DNA of 64,000 nt from assembly GCF_025465935.1 (NCBI RefSeq), contig NZ_JANLNV010000059.1:186001-250000 (forward strand), given 5' to 3'. The translations under genes and the position numbers were made by a program. This document shows, piece by piece, positions 1 to 8,471 of the stretch. Position 1 is the first letter of the stretch. Each line of letters starts with the position of its first letter. The notes below the pieces were generated by a model that worked only from the letters and a program-made list of their open reading frames with translations, did no database searches and was not told where the DNA came from. Source of the DNA: Pseudomonas sp. 7P_10.2_Bac1. GTDB lineage: Bacteria; Pseudomonadota; Gammaproteobacteria; Pseudomonadales; Pseudomonadaceae.

Positions 1-743
1 AGCACTTGCTTCCAGCGCTGGGTGCGCAGCAAGTGCAGGAACAGCTCGGACTTGCGCTTTTTATCGACCGGGATCACCCACTGCTTGACGCTGCTGGCGG
101 CCACGTTGCGCGGGCTGACTTCGATGCTCAGCGGGTTGTCGAGCATCTGCCCGGCCAACAGGCGGATCGCGTCCGAGAACGTCGCAGAAAACAGCAGGGT
201 CTGGCGCTTTTTCGGCAAGGCACGGTAAATGTCGCGCAGCTCTTCGGAGAACCCGAGGTCGAGCATACGGTCGGCTTCGTCGAGGATCAGGGTTTGCAGC
301 TGGTTGAACTTGATCGCGTTCTGGCGATACAGATCGAGCAAACGGCCCGGAGTGGCCACCAGCACATCCACGCCTTTGCGCAGTTTCATCATTTGCGGGT
401 TGATGCTGACTCCGCCGTACACCGCGTAGGTGCTCAACGGCAGATGTTCGGCGTACTGGCGAATGTTCTCGTGAACCTGCTCGGCCAGCTCACGGGTCGG
501 TACCAGCACCAGCGCGCGGATCGAGTTGCTGGCGACTTTAGGCCCTTCCATGGTCAGCAATTGCAATAACGGCAGGGCAAAGCCGCCAGTTTTGCCGGTG
601 CCGGTCTGGGCGGCGGCCATCAGGTCGCGGCCTGCCAGCACGGCGGGAATCGCTTGGGCCTGAACCGGGGTTGGGGTCTGGTAGCCGAGCGCCTCAAGGG
701 CGCGCAGCAAGGGCTCGATCAGGCCAAGGGTGGCGAATGTCAT
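1..743 (-). CDS. rhlE: DEAD-box RNA helicase RhlE (partial, C-terminus outside window)
   Basis: ATP-dependent RNA helicase of the RhlE subgroup, acting on structured RNA and in cold or ribosome-assembly contexts. The minus-strand translation starts at the ATG at 743 with [17 protein letters not shown], followed by the Q motif, Walker A (AAQTGTGKT), PTRELA, the DEAD box ([11 protein letters not shown]) and SAT (LFSATF). The protein then runs off the left edge inside the second RecA-like domain, so about 247 codons are present. Identification as RhlE rests on the N-terminus and the family motifs. Confidence 0.93.
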   Translation of the reverse strand, partial: MTFATLGLIEPLLRALEALGYQTPTPVQAQAIPAVLAGRDLMAAAQTGTGKTGGFALPLLQLLTMEGPKVASNSIRALVLVPTRELAEQVHENIRQYAEHLPLSTYAVYGGVSINPQMMKLRKGVDVLVATPGRLLDLYRQNAIKFNQLQTLILDEADRMLDLGFSEELRDIYRALPKKRQTLLFSATFSDAIRLLAGQMLDNPLSIEVSPRNVAASSVKQWVIPVDKKRKSELFLHLLRTQRWKQV

Positions 744-810
744 GGGAATACCGTCGAAAAAGGTCTGCGCAGGGGTGCATACGCTGCAATGGCGCGCAGT
801 TTACCCTAAT

Positions 811-1701
811 TCAGACGGTTTTCTGCTTGCGCCACTGCGGCAACCCGATCAACACCACCGCGCTGATGATGACCGCCATCGCCACGCACTCTTCAACACC
901 AATGGTCTCGCCCGCAAACACGATGCCCAGCATCACCGCCACGGCCGGGTTGACGTAGGCATAGCTGGTGGCCGCTGCCGGACGCACATTTTTCAGCAGG
1001 TACATGTAGGCGCTGAAGGCGATGATCGAGCCGAAGAACACTAGATACAGCAACGCGCCCCAACCGGCGGCGGTGGGCATGTGGGTCATGCGTTCGCCAC
1101 TGAGCAGGCTGCCAACCAGTAGCACTGCGCCTGCGGTGATCATTTCCGCGGCGCTGGCCATCGCCCCGGCGGGCAGCGGCAAATGCCGGCTCCACACCGA
1201 ACCGAACGCCCAGGCGGCGGCCGCAAAGAGGATCATCGCAGCGCCCAGCGGGCTGGCTTGCAGGTTGGAGCCGAGGTTGAGCATGGCAATGCCGATCAGC
1301 CCCAGCGCGATGCCGGCCCATTCCAGCCGCGTATTGCGCGCGCCCCAGAAATAGCCGAACAGCAACGTGAACAACGGTACGGTTGCCACGGCCAGAGCGG
1401 CCACGCCCGAGGCCACGCCCGAGTGCTCGGCGAGCGTCACGCCGCCGTTGCCGCAGGCCAGTAGCAGAAAGCCGATCATCGCTGCCGAGCGCCACTGCAC
1501 AAAGGTCGGCGTCGCAGCTCCGCGCCAGCGCATAAAGCCATACATCAAGCAGCCGGCCACAAGGAACCGCACCCCGGCCATCATCAACGGCGGCCAGGAC
1601 TCGATGCCAATACGGATCACTAGATAGGTCGAACCCCAAATGACGTACAACGCGAAAAAAGCACCGATCAGTTGAAGCGGGAAACGACGTGCGGCAGGCA
1701 T
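811..1701 (-). CDS. yedA: EamA/DMT-superfamily exporter (YedA-like)
   Basis: Inner-membrane drug/metabolite transporter of about 296 residues, the usual size for two EamA repeats of five helices each. The translation is almost entirely hydrophobic with the typical YVIWGSTYLVIRIG opening after a short cytosolic MPAARRFPLQ. I chose the ATG at 1701 because the extra 40 residues available upstream are not protein-like. The family exports amino acids or small metabolites; the substrate here cannot be told from sequence. The gene stands alone between rhlE and the REP array. The symbol is a family-level suggestion. Confidence 0.8.
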   Translation of the reverse strand: MPAARRFPLQLIGAFFALYVIWGSTYLVIRIGIESWPPLMMAGVRFLVAGCLMYGFMRWRGAATPTFVQWRSAAMIGFLLLACGNGGVTLAEHSGVASGVAALAVATVPLFTLLFGYFWGARNTRLEWAGIALGLIGIAMLNLGSNLQASPLGAAMILFAAAAWAFGSVWSRHLPLPAGAMASAAEMITAGAVLLVGSLLSGERMTHMPTAAGWGALLYLVFFGSIIAFSAYMYLLKNVRPAAATSYAYVNPAVAVMLGIVFAGETIGVEECVAMAVIISAVVLIGLPQWRKQKTV

Positions 1702-1824
1702 GAGGCGGCTCGAAAGGCAGAGGCAGGGGACTGCGGATTCTAGACAACGAAGCCGGAAATAATAAGTAACAGCCGCCCCCAAAGTGACCCGTACACTTTG
1801 GGGGCGGCCGTGGAAGATCAAAAG

Positions 1825-2715
1825 CCCCTCACCCTAACCCTCTCCCGGAGGGAGAGGGAACTGATTGGGGGCAGTCTGAAAGGCGCGCTATATCTGAAAG
1901 CCCTTTGCAGACTCATCGGGGAATGCTCAAGGTTTTGGGCGATCTGAAAGCAATGGCATTGCCTGACAACAACTCGGTCGGCCCCCCCGGAGGGGGAACT
2001 GATTGGGGGCAGTCTGAAAGGCGCGCTATATCTGAAAGCCCTTTGCAGACTCATCGGGGAATGCTCAAGGTTTTGGGCGATCTGAAAGCAATGGCATTGA
2101 GCCTGACAACAATTCGGTCGGCCCCCTCGGAGGGGGAACTGATTGGCGGCAGTCTGAAAGGCGCGCTATAGCTGAAGGCCCTTTGCAGACTCATCGGGGA
2201 ATGCTCAAGGTTTTGGGCGATCTGAAAGTAATGGCATTGAGCCTGACAACAACTCGGTCGGCCCCCCCGGAGGGGGAACTGATTGGGGGCAGTCTGAAAG
2301 GCGCGCTATAGCTGAAGGCCCTTTGCAGACTCATCGGAGAATGCTCAAGGTTTTGGGCGATCTGAAAGCAATGGCATTGAGCCTGACAACAACTCGGTCG
2401 GCCCCCCCGGAGGGGGAACTGATTGGGGGCAGTCTGAAAGGCGCGCTATAGCTGAAAGCCCTTTGCAGACTCATCGGGGAATGCTCAAGGTTTTGGGCGA
2501 TCTGAAAGCAATGGCATTGAGCCTGACAACAACTCGGTCGGCCCCCCGGAGGGGGAACTGATTGGGGGCAGTCTGAAAGGCGCGCTATAGCTGAAGGCCC
2601 TTTGCAGACTCATCGGGGAATGCTCAAGGTTTTGGGCGATCTGAAAGCAATGGCATTGAGCCTGACAACAATTCGGTCGGCCCCCTCTCCCTCCGGGAGA
2701 GGGCTGGGGTGAGGG
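1825..2715. repeat. Composite REP array: six ~140-bp tandem units between inverted REP ends
   Basis: A 33-bp REP-type sequence (CCCTCACCC, then a CTCTCCCGGAGGGAGAG palindrome) at 1825-1858 is repeated in inverted orientation at 2683-2715. Between them are six nearly identical units beginning with ACTGATTGGGGGCAGTCTG at about 1860, 1998, 2138, 2278, 2418 and 2557, with a period of 138-140 bp. Internal junctions carry a shortened REP core (CCCCCGGAGGGGG). Units differ by only a few substitutions, which points to recent amplification. Short open frames inside the units are by-products of the repeat. Together with the EamA upstream region this fills 1702-2721; no gene is seen there. Confidence 0.95.
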
Positions 2716-2721
2716 CGGCTT

Positions 2722-3333
2722 TTAAACCCCGCAATAGCGCTTCAAATGATCGCTGATCTTCGCCGCCGGCACCTTTTGCAGCTTGCACAGCAGATCATGA
2801 TCCAGCGCTTTCACCCCATGTTTGTGCCGCAACTGCTCGGCCAGGTAAGCCGTCAAATTGGCCGCCATTTCCGCATCGGCCATGGCCCGGTGAGCCTGGC
2901 CGGTGTGGGGCAATGCGGCAAAAGTGGTCAAGGTACCGAGCTTGTGGTTGGGCGCCGCCGGCATTAACCGCCGCGCCAGCAGTAACGAACAGGCAAAGTT
3001 CTGCAAACGGGTACGCTTGATGCGGCCCATCTCGAAATCCCAGAACTTTTGGTCAAAGGCCGCGTTGTGCGCCACCAGCGGAGTAATGCCAACAAACTCG
3101 TTGACCTCGTTCATCACCCGCTCGGCAGGCGGCGCGGTGCGCAACATGGCATTGCTGATGCCAGTCAGTTGTTCGATAAACCCCGGCACCCGCACGCCCG
3201 TGTTCATCAGGCTTTGGTAACGATCGACGATGCGCCCCTGTTCAAGAATGACCACCGCAATTTCAGTGGCCCGGCAGGTGCTGCTCGGCGAAAGGCCGGT
3301 GGTTTCAAAGTCGATGACCGCAATACGTTCCAA
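2722..3333 (-). CDS. DEDDh 3'-5' exonuclease (DnaQ-like)
   Basis: A 203-residue exonuclease of the DnaQ/PolIII-epsilon fold. All three Exo motifs are present: DFETTGL (D8, E10), LVAHNAAFDQKF (D94) and HRAMADAEM (H148, D153), which makes it the DEDDh type. It probably trims single-stranded DNA or RNA ends; whether it proofreads for a polymerase cannot be read from sequence. The start is a TTG at 3333 (no in-frame ATG or GTG nearby), weakly supported by AGGA upstream. The NYN nuclease gene lies just upstream on the same strand. Confidence 0.88.
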   Translation of the reverse strand: MERIAVIDFETTGLSPSSTCRATEIAVVILEQGRIVDRYQSLMNTGVRVPGFIEQLTGISNAMLRTAPPAERVMNEVNEFVGITPLVAHNAAFDQKFWDFEMGRIKRTRLQNFACSLLLARRLMPAAPNHKLGTLTTFAALPHTGQAHRAMADAEMAANLTAYLAEQLRHKHGVKALDHDLLCKLQKVPAAKISDHLKRYCGV

Positions 3334-3358
3334 ACCAGATCAATCCTGTAAAAAAGCG

Positions 3359-3835
3359 TTACTTAAGCAGCAGGCTGCCTTCAATCGGCACGTAGCGCGA
3401 CGCTGCGCGAATCAGCGAGTTGGCGGTCAGGCCGGGCACGCCATAGGCTACGGTTGCGACACCATGCTTGCTGGCAATGCGCTCGAGCAGCAGGTCAAAG
3501 TCGCCGTCACCCGAGGCCAGCACCACTTCGTCCACATTGGCTGCACAGTCCATGATGTCGATGGTGATGCCCACGTCCCAATCGCCCTTGGCCGAGCCAT
3601 CGCTGCGCTGAATATAAGGTTTGAGTTTTACCGTGAAGCCCAGGTTGCGCAGGATCTGCTGGAACTGCTGCTGCTTGCTATCGCCCCGATCAATGGCGTA
3701 GGCGTATGCCTCGACAATTTCGCCGTGCTGGCTGATATCCGCCCACAACGCCGCGTAATTGAAATGGCAGCCATAGGCCTGGCGAACCGTGTAATAGAGG
3801 TTCTGCACATCCGCAAAGAGCGCAATTTTTTTCAC
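3359..3835 (-). CDS. NYN-domain (LabA-like PIN) nuclease
   Basis: A 158-residue single-domain protein of the NYN/PIN-like RNase fold. The acidic residues of the metal site are visible: FADVQN near residue 9, WDVGITIDIMD around 86-96 and SGDGDFD around 109-114. Such proteins are predicted Mg-dependent ribonucleases. I place the start at a GTG (3835) because it sits 7 nt after a GAGG ribosome-binding site; the TTG two codons upstream is too close to that site. The gene precedes the DEDDh exonuclease on the same strand with a 25-bp gap, so the two are likely co-transcribed. Confidence 0.85.
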   Translation of the reverse strand: MKKIALFADVQNLYYTVRQAYGCHFNYAALWADISQHGEIVEAYAYAIDRGDSKQQQFQQILRNLGFTVKLKPYIQRSDGSAKGDWDVGITIDIMDCAANVDEVVLASGDGDFDLLLERIASKHGVATVAYGVPGLTANSLIRAASRYVPIEGSLLLK

Positions 3836-3962
3836 CGGCAAACCTCATGAGGCCCTGGAAAACGGGCGCGTAGGTAAAAAACAAGGCAGCAGTATGCCAG
3901 CCTGCCGAGTCTTTGCGCGGAATAACCGCCCAGCGTGCCATCACACGCCGGGCGTTGAGAGG

Positions 3963-4661
3963 TCAGACGAAGGAGTCGTCGTCAGAATAGAAGCTGTCGT
4001 CGTCGTTGAAACCGCCGCCATCAAAGCCGGACCGGTCGTTGTTGGCAAACTGCTGGTTGTCATTGCCCCAGCCATTGCCACCGAAGTTGGACGGCTCCTC
4101 AATGATTTCCTCAATCACCTGCGGCTGCTGCTGATGATGGCTGAACAAGCTGCTGATGCCTTCTGCCAGCATCACGCCACCGGCCACGCCGGCTGCGGTT
4201 TTCAGGGCGCCACCCAAGAACCCGCTGCCCGCTGCGGGGGCTGGGGCAGGCTGCTGTGCATACGCCGGGGCAGGAGGCGGGGCAGACGGACCATCGCGCC
4301 AGCCGCCCGAGCTAGGCGGTGCGCTGAAGGATGGCGCCGGCGCCGGGGCAGGCGCACGGTTGCCGCCACCAAAAATACTCGACAGAAAACCACCTCCCGA
4401 TGCCGCCGGGGCAGGCGCAGCGGCCGCAGCGCGGGCTTGTTGCAGTTCGGCCTGCAACTGTTTGTTCTGCTGGTCGAGCTGCTTGATCGCCGCTTCCTGC
4501 ACCAGAATCGCCTGGGTCATGAAATAAGGGGCCAGCGGCTGGCGCGCGATGTGTTCGTTGATCAGCGACTGCGCTTGAGTGTCTCGCGGGGTCGCCTCTC
4601 GTTCAGCCTGCTGCAACCGGGTAAATAGCCCGTCAATCAGGGTTTGCTCTTCGCTGTTCAT
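3963..4661 (-). CDS. DUF2076-family protein
   Basis: A 232-residue protein with the N-terminal MNSEEQTLIDGLF typical of the DUF2076 family. Residues 1-85 form a helical, Gln-rich segment (KQLDQQNKQLQAELQQ) that could be a coiled coil. The middle is Ala/Pro/Gly-rich and low-complexity, and includes a Gly/Ala-rich stretch (GAGVAGGVMLAEGI) that may be membrane-interacting. The tail is Asn/Asp-rich and very acidic (SDDDSFV). Family members are described as periplasmic ligand-binding sensor proteins, but no function is clear from this sequence. Single-gene transcription unit. Confidence 0.8.
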   Translation of the reverse strand: MNSEEQTLIDGLFTRLQQAEREATPRDTQAQSLINEHIARQPLAPYFMTQAILVQEAAIKQLDQQNKQLQAELQQARAAAAAPAPAASGGGFLSSIFGGGNRAPAPAPAPSFSAPPSSGGWRDGPSAPPPAPAYAQQPAPAPAAGSGFLGGALKTAAGVAGGVMLAEGISSLFSHHQQQPQVIEEIIEEPSNFGGNGWGNDNQQFANNDRSGFDGGGFNDDDSFYSDDDSFV

Positions 4662-4837
4662 GACGACCTCGTTGGATTGTCGAAAAATCTACTAACCGCC
4701 TAACTACAGTAGGCACTCAAAAGTTATGGGGACGTTACGAGAAGTTTCAACGGACCTTTACCCAGCTTTACATTTGCTTACCCGCGCCTGTCATCGGTTA
4801 AAGTGGCGCACTGTGTTTAAACAGCTGAAAACTGACA

Positions 4838-5497
4838 ATGAATCCGCTTACCGTTCTTCGTGACTCCCTGTATTTCATTCAGCGCAACCTGGGCCAAGTC
4901 ATCACCCTGTGCTTGCCGCTGGTGATTCTTGAGGCCGTGCTGCAATACCTTGTAGACAACGCCGTGGGCCCGAATGCTTCCCAGGGCTACGCGCTGATCG
5001 TCGGCTTGCTGGTGTACCCGCTCTACACCGGGGCGCTGATCGTGTTTCTCGATGCCCGCAGTCGTGGCGAAAGCCCGAGCAACCGCGACCTGCTGGCCCG
5101 CGCCATCAGCCTGTGGCCCAAGTTCGCGCTGCTGGCCGCCATCAGCACGCTACTGATTGTGCTGGGGCTGTCGATGTTCTTTATCCCCGGCATTTACCTG
5201 ACCGTGGTGCTGGCGTTTTCCGAGTACAACCTGGTGCTGCGCGGCCAGCCACCCCTGACCGCCATCAAATCGAGCCTGATCATGAGTCGGGGCCATTTCT
5301 GGCGGATTTTCGTGTGCATCCTGGCGGTCATGGGGCCTTTGCTGCTGTTCAAGCAACTGAGCTTTTCACTGGTCCCTGAAGACGACAACGCACTGCTGTC
5401 CGTGGCACTGGAGAGCTTCAACAGTTTTCTGCAGTTGTTCCTCTCTGTGGTCCTTTTCCGTCTATTTATGCTTATCAGTGAAAAGTCCGACTCGTAA
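4838..5497 (+). CDS. YciC-like integral membrane protein
   Basis: A 219-residue, strongly hydrophobic protein with about five or six membrane segments, opening with MNPLTVLRDSLYFIQRN. The layout (N-terminal amphipathic helix, then alternating helices and an RGQPPLTAIKSS loop) matches the YciC/UPF0259 family of inner-membrane proteins of unknown function. The ATG at 4838 is the first in frame. The endonuclease/exonuclease/phosphatase gene follows in the same direction after 90 bp. No enzymatic motif is visible. Confidence 0.75.
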   Translation: MNPLTVLRDSLYFIQRNLGQVITLCLPLVILEAVLQYLVDNAVGPNASQGYALIVGLLVYPLYTGALIVFLDARSRGESPSNRDLLARAISLWPKFALLAAISTLLIVLGLSMFFIPGIYLTVVLAFSEYNLVLRGQPPLTAIKSSLIMSRGHFWRIFVCILAVMGPLLLFKQLSFSLVPEDDNALLSVALESFNSFLQLFLSVVLFRLFMLISEKSDS

Positions 5498-5587
5498 CCA
5501 AGAAAAATTCCTATGCGCGGAGCCTTGGGGGGCTGCACTGCCGTCAGGTATGCTCGGCAACTTCTTAGCCCCTCATAAGCCGAGCCC

Positions 5588-6670
5588 ATGCCACGTCTAC
5601 TGCGCCCCACTGTATTCGGTCTGCTGCTGATCTCAGCGGTTGTGGCTGGCCTGATCTTCAGCGTGACGTGGCGTCCGGACCCCAAAGAGGTGTTGCCCGT
5701 CACGTGCCCGGTGGCGGCGCCCACACTGGTGGCCGGGCAAGCCATCAAGATCATGACCTGGAACGTGCAGTACCTGGCCGGCAAGCGCTATGTGTTCTGG
5801 TACAACCTGATCGACGGCAGCGGCCCGGATGATCGCCCGACCCGCGAAGACATGGCCTTCAGCCTGGATGAAGTGGCACGGGTGATCCGCGATGAACAGC
5901 CCGACCTGATCCTGTTGCAGGACCTCGACGAAGAAGCCAAGTCCAGCGACTATCAAAACCAGCTCGCCTTGCTGCAGGAACGTCTGGTCGACCTCTACCC
6001 GTGCAGCACCCAGGCCTTTACCTGGAAAGCCGACTTTGTGCCAGACCGGCATATCTTCGGCAGCGTCGGGCGCAAGATCGTCACCCTCAGCCGCTATCAG
6101 ATCGAGCACGCCGAGCGCCTGCAATTGCCGGTGGCCGACAGCAACCTGATCAGCCGTCAATTCCAGCCCAAGCCGGCCATGCTGGTCAGCTACCTGCCGC
6201 TCAATGATGGCGGGCAACTGGTGGCCATCAACACCCAGCTCGATGCCGCAGCGCTCAACAACACCAACCTCAAACGCCAGATGCAGGCCACCGCAGCACT
6301 GGTCGACAAATATGAAAGCCAGGGCACGCCCTGGGTGATTGGCGGCAACTTCAACCTGCTGCCCATCGGCCAGTTTTTACGCCTGCCCGCCGAAGAGCGG
6401 CTGGGCTACTCGCCTGACAGCGAACTGCATCTATTGTGGGAAAAGTACCCGATGCTTCCCAGCAACCCGGAAGCCACCGGCATCGACCGCGAGCAATGGC
6501 TGACCTACTTCCCCAACAACCCTCGGGTGGACGAGCCTGACCGCACCCTCGACTACCTGTTCTACAGCCCCAAGCTGCAACGCGTCGAAGGCTACGTGCG
6601 CCAGGAAGACACCCAGGCCATTTCCGATCACCTGCCGGTGGTCGGGCGGTTTTTGCTACCGGCCGATTGA
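5588..6670 (+). CDS. Membrane-anchored endonuclease/exonuclease/phosphatase-family protein, active site altered
   Basis: A 360-residue EEP-fold protein (DNase I/synaptojanin superfamily) with an N-terminal signal anchor at about residues 5-27. Family motifs occur in order: TWNVQYLAG (N59), ILLQDLDE (110-115), GGNFNLLP (252-259), LDYLFYS and SDHLPV (D347, H348). Two metal or catalytic positions differ from the usual form: the LQE glutamate is Asp112, and the GDFN aspartate is Asn254 (codon AAC at 6347-6349). Substrate could be a phosphodiester in lipid or nucleic acid; activity may be reduced or lost. The fold assignment is firm, the function is not. Confidence 0.82.
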   Translation: MPRLLRPTVFGLLLISAVVAGLIFSVTWRPDPKEVLPVTCPVAAPTLVAGQAIKIMTWNVQYLAGKRYVFWYNLIDGSGPDDRPTREDMAFSLDEVARVIRDEQPDLILLQDLDEEAKSSDYQNQLALLQERLVDLYPCSTQAFTWKADFVPDRHIFGSVGRKIVTLSRYQIEHAERLQLPVADSNLISRQFQPKPAMLVSYLPLNDGGQLVAINTQLDAAALNNTNLKRQMQATAALVDKYESQGTPWVIGGNFNLLPIGQFLRLPAEERLGYSPDSELHLLWEKYPMLPSNPEATGIDREQWLTYFPNNPRVDEPDRTLDYLFYSPKLQRVEGYVRQEDTQAISDHLPVVGRFLLPAD

Positions 6671-6798
6671 GCGCCCACACCTCGCCCCAAGCCCGTTTAA
6701 TGGGTACGCTTAGAACTGATTTGGGGCAATGTGTGCAATCGCACCAAAATGCTCTGGAATGGTTCGCAAAACGACCTAATTTCGCACGGGTGCACTAA

Positions 6799-7443
6799 AT
6801 GAACGCAATCGAGAGGCCTTCGAAGCGGACCAAGACCGCCAAGTTGAGCCGTCAGGAAATTCTTCAGACAATTCGTCTGGCAGCCATCAGCGAATTCAGC
6901 CTGCACGGCTTCAATGGCGCCTCGACGCAATCCATCGCTCAACGCGCCGGGATGACAAAATCTCAGTTGCATTACTACATAGAAGACAAGGAACAGCTCT
7001 ACACCGCGATTCTTGAGCAGATCTACATCAAGTGGGCGGCGCTGTTCTCACTGGACAAAGACAGCCAGACACCGGCTCAGGTGATCGCTGACTACGTGCG
7101 CAAAAAACTCGACCTGGCGCTGCAAGAGCCGGAGCTGTCCCGGGTGTTCACCCACGAGCTGATCAGCGGCGGCACCCGCCTGCAGCCCTTCTGGGAGAAC
7201 GCCACCCCCTGGACCGAAAAGAGCATTGAGCGCATCCAGAGCTGGGTGGACGCGGGCCAGTTGCGCCCCCTGAACCCACGCTTGTTCCTCATGCACATCT
7301 GGGCGATGACCCAGTATTACGCCGACTACGCCCTGCAAGCCGAGCGTGTGCTGGGGCAATCCCTGCAAGCGCCCGAACAGCGCGAAGAAATCCTCGATGA
7401 ACTGGTCAATTTCGTGCTCATCGGTGCCGGTCTTAACCCCTGA
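6799..7443 (+). CDS. TetR-family regulator, RutR-like
   Basis: A 214-residue repressor. The N-terminal helix-turn-helix (about residues 20-65) contains FSLHGFNGASTQSIAQRAGM and the LHYYIEDKEQLY segment. The C-terminal half resembles RutR (YcdC-type domain), notably SWVDAGQLRPLNPRLFLMHIW followed by TQYYADYALQ. RutR in E. coli senses uracil and controls pyrimidine catabolism, so a pyrimidine-like ligand is a reasonable guess, not shown. It lies just upstream of operon A in the same direction. A 10-bp inverted repeat (GCACGGGTGC, 6784-6793) directly before its start codon and GTGCAATCGCAC at 6733-6744 are possible autoregulatory sites. Confidence 0.85.
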   Translation: MNAIERPSKRTKTAKLSRQEILQTIRLAAISEFSLHGFNGASTQSIAQRAGMTKSQLHYYIEDKEQLYTAILEQIYIKWAALFSLDKDSQTPAQVIADYVRKKLDLALQEPELSRVFTHELISGGTRLQPFWENATPWTEKSIERIQSWVDAGQLRPLNPRLFLMHIWAMTQYYADYALQAERVLGQSLQAPEQREEILDELVNFVLIGAGLNP

Positions 7444-7485
7444 TCCCCCTCCCCTTTTAACCCGCAAAAACAGTTCGCAGCGGCA

Positions 7486-7502
7486 CTGGCATAGACATTG
7501 CT
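7486..7502 (+). promoter_or_regulatory. Candidate sigma-54 (-24/-12) promoter for operon A
   Basis: The sequence CTGGCATAGACATTGCT matches the sigma-54 consensus (YTGGCACGRNNNTTGCW) at every defined position but two, with the invariant GG and GC exactly 10 nt apart. A start of transcription near 7513 would leave a leader of about 27 nt before the reductase start codon. Sigma-54 use would fit nitrogen limitation control. I found no convincing NtrC site upstream, so the activator is unknown. Confidence 0.6.
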
Positions 7503-7528
7503 ATTTACAAACCATTCGATCAAACCGA

Positions 7529-7536
7529 TTGGTCAA
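7529..7536 (+). promoter_or_regulatory. Possible RutR-type operator half-site
   Basis: TTGGTCAA occurs 3 nt before the reductase start codon and equals one arm of the RutR box (TTGACCA-N2-TGGTCAA). The opposite arm (CAAACCG) matches at only three of seven positions. Located just after the predicted sigma-54 start site, it would be well placed for repression by the adjacent RutR-like protein. Confidence 0.3.
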
Positions 7537-7539
7537 AAA

Positions 7540-8469
7540 ATGTCAAAAGCCGCTGATGTTCAAGTCTTCGTTCAACACCGCCATGCGTTGACGCCGTCTA
7601 TTGATTGCTGGCGACTGGCCCGTCGTGATGGGGCGCCGCTGCCGGCATTCAGTGCCGGTGCGCACGTGGAAGTGCAAGTCGCGGCGGGGCTGCGCCGGGC
7701 GTATTCGCTGTGCAGTGACCCGGCCAACACCGCGTTCTACGAGATCGCGGTCAAGCACGAAGTCGATGGCCGTGGTGGCTCTCGGGCGCTGCATCAATCG
7801 GCACGCATTGGCACCGACTTGAGCATCGGTGCGGCGCGCAACCTGTTTGCTCTGGCCGACGAACCGGGCCTGCACGTGCTGGTGGGCGCGGGTGTCGGGC
7901 TGACACCGTTGATCGCCATGGCGCACAGCTTGCATCGCTCGGGAAAGGCGTTTCAGTTGATCGCCCGGGTACGCCAGCGTGAAGACCTGCTCTTTGCCCC
8001 GTTGCTGGAGCATGGGCCGTGGAGTGACCGCGTGACCGTGAGCTACAGCAGCGAAGGCGCGCTAGCGCTGCCAGGCAACGCCGCCCATGTGTACTGCTGC
8101 GGGCCGGACGGTTTTATGCAAGCGGTGAAGGCTCATTACGCAGAGCTGCCCGAGGCGTGCTGGCATCAGGAGCACTTTGCCGGTGGCGCGGTCAGCGTCG
8201 CGGCCGAACAGGGCTACCGGCTGGTGTTGTCTGCCAGCGGCCGGGAGATCGAGGTGGCCGCCGGACAGCGCTTGATCGACGCCCTGCGCGCCAACGGCGT
8301 GGCCTGCGAAACGGTCTGCGAACAGGGGGTGTGCGGCAGTTGTGTGGTGGGTTGGCAGGACGGCCGCCCGCGTCATCAGGATGAATGTCTGACCGACGAG
8401 GACCGCCAGTCATACGTTGCCCTGTGCTGTGCCGGATGCGACTCCGACAGCCTGACACTGGAGCTCTAG
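7540..8469 (+). CDS. PDR/VanB-type oxidoreductase (flavin, NAD and 2Fe-2S domains)
   Basis: A 309-residue electron-transfer reductase of the phthalate dioxygenase reductase/VanB type. The flavin barrel is at 1-100 (RRAYSLCSDP at 52-61), the NAD-binding domain at 105-210 (VGAGVGLTPLIAM; CCGPDGFM), and a C-terminal plant-type 2Fe-2S domain has C260, C265, C268 and a fourth Cys at 296/297. These enzymes pass electrons from NADH to a Rieske oxygenase or similar partner. No oxygenase gene is present anywhere in the window, so the partner is missing. I use the ATG at 7540; an upstream ATG at 7498 would overlap the promoter candidate. The next gene begins 3 nt after its stop. Confidence 0.88.
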   Translation: MSKAADVQVFVQHRHALTPSIDCWRLARRDGAPLPAFSAGAHVEVQVAAGLRRAYSLCSDPANTAFYEIAVKHEVDGRGGSRALHQSARIGTDLSIGAARNLFALADEPGLHVLVGAGVGLTPLIAMAHSLHRSGKAFQLIARVRQREDLLFAPLLEHGPWSDRVTVSYSSEGALALPGNAAHVYCCGPDGFMQAVKAHYAELPEACWHQEHFAGGAVSVAAEQGYRLVLSASGREIEVAAGQRLIDALRANGVACETVCEQGVCGSCVVGWQDGRPRHQDECLTDEDRQSYVALCCAGCDSDSLTLEL

Positions 8470-8471
8470 CG

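Noticed and set aside
1860-2697. Regularly spaced repeats resembling a CRISPR array
   Set aside because: The whole ~140-bp unit is repeated, including what would be spacers, and the ends are REP palindromes. No cas gene is present.
7381-7490. NtrC binding site upstream of the sigma-54 promoter
   Set aside because: GTGCTCATCGGTGC near 7415 has only a partial match; the two half-sites do not align with the TGCACCA-N3-TGGTGCA spacing.
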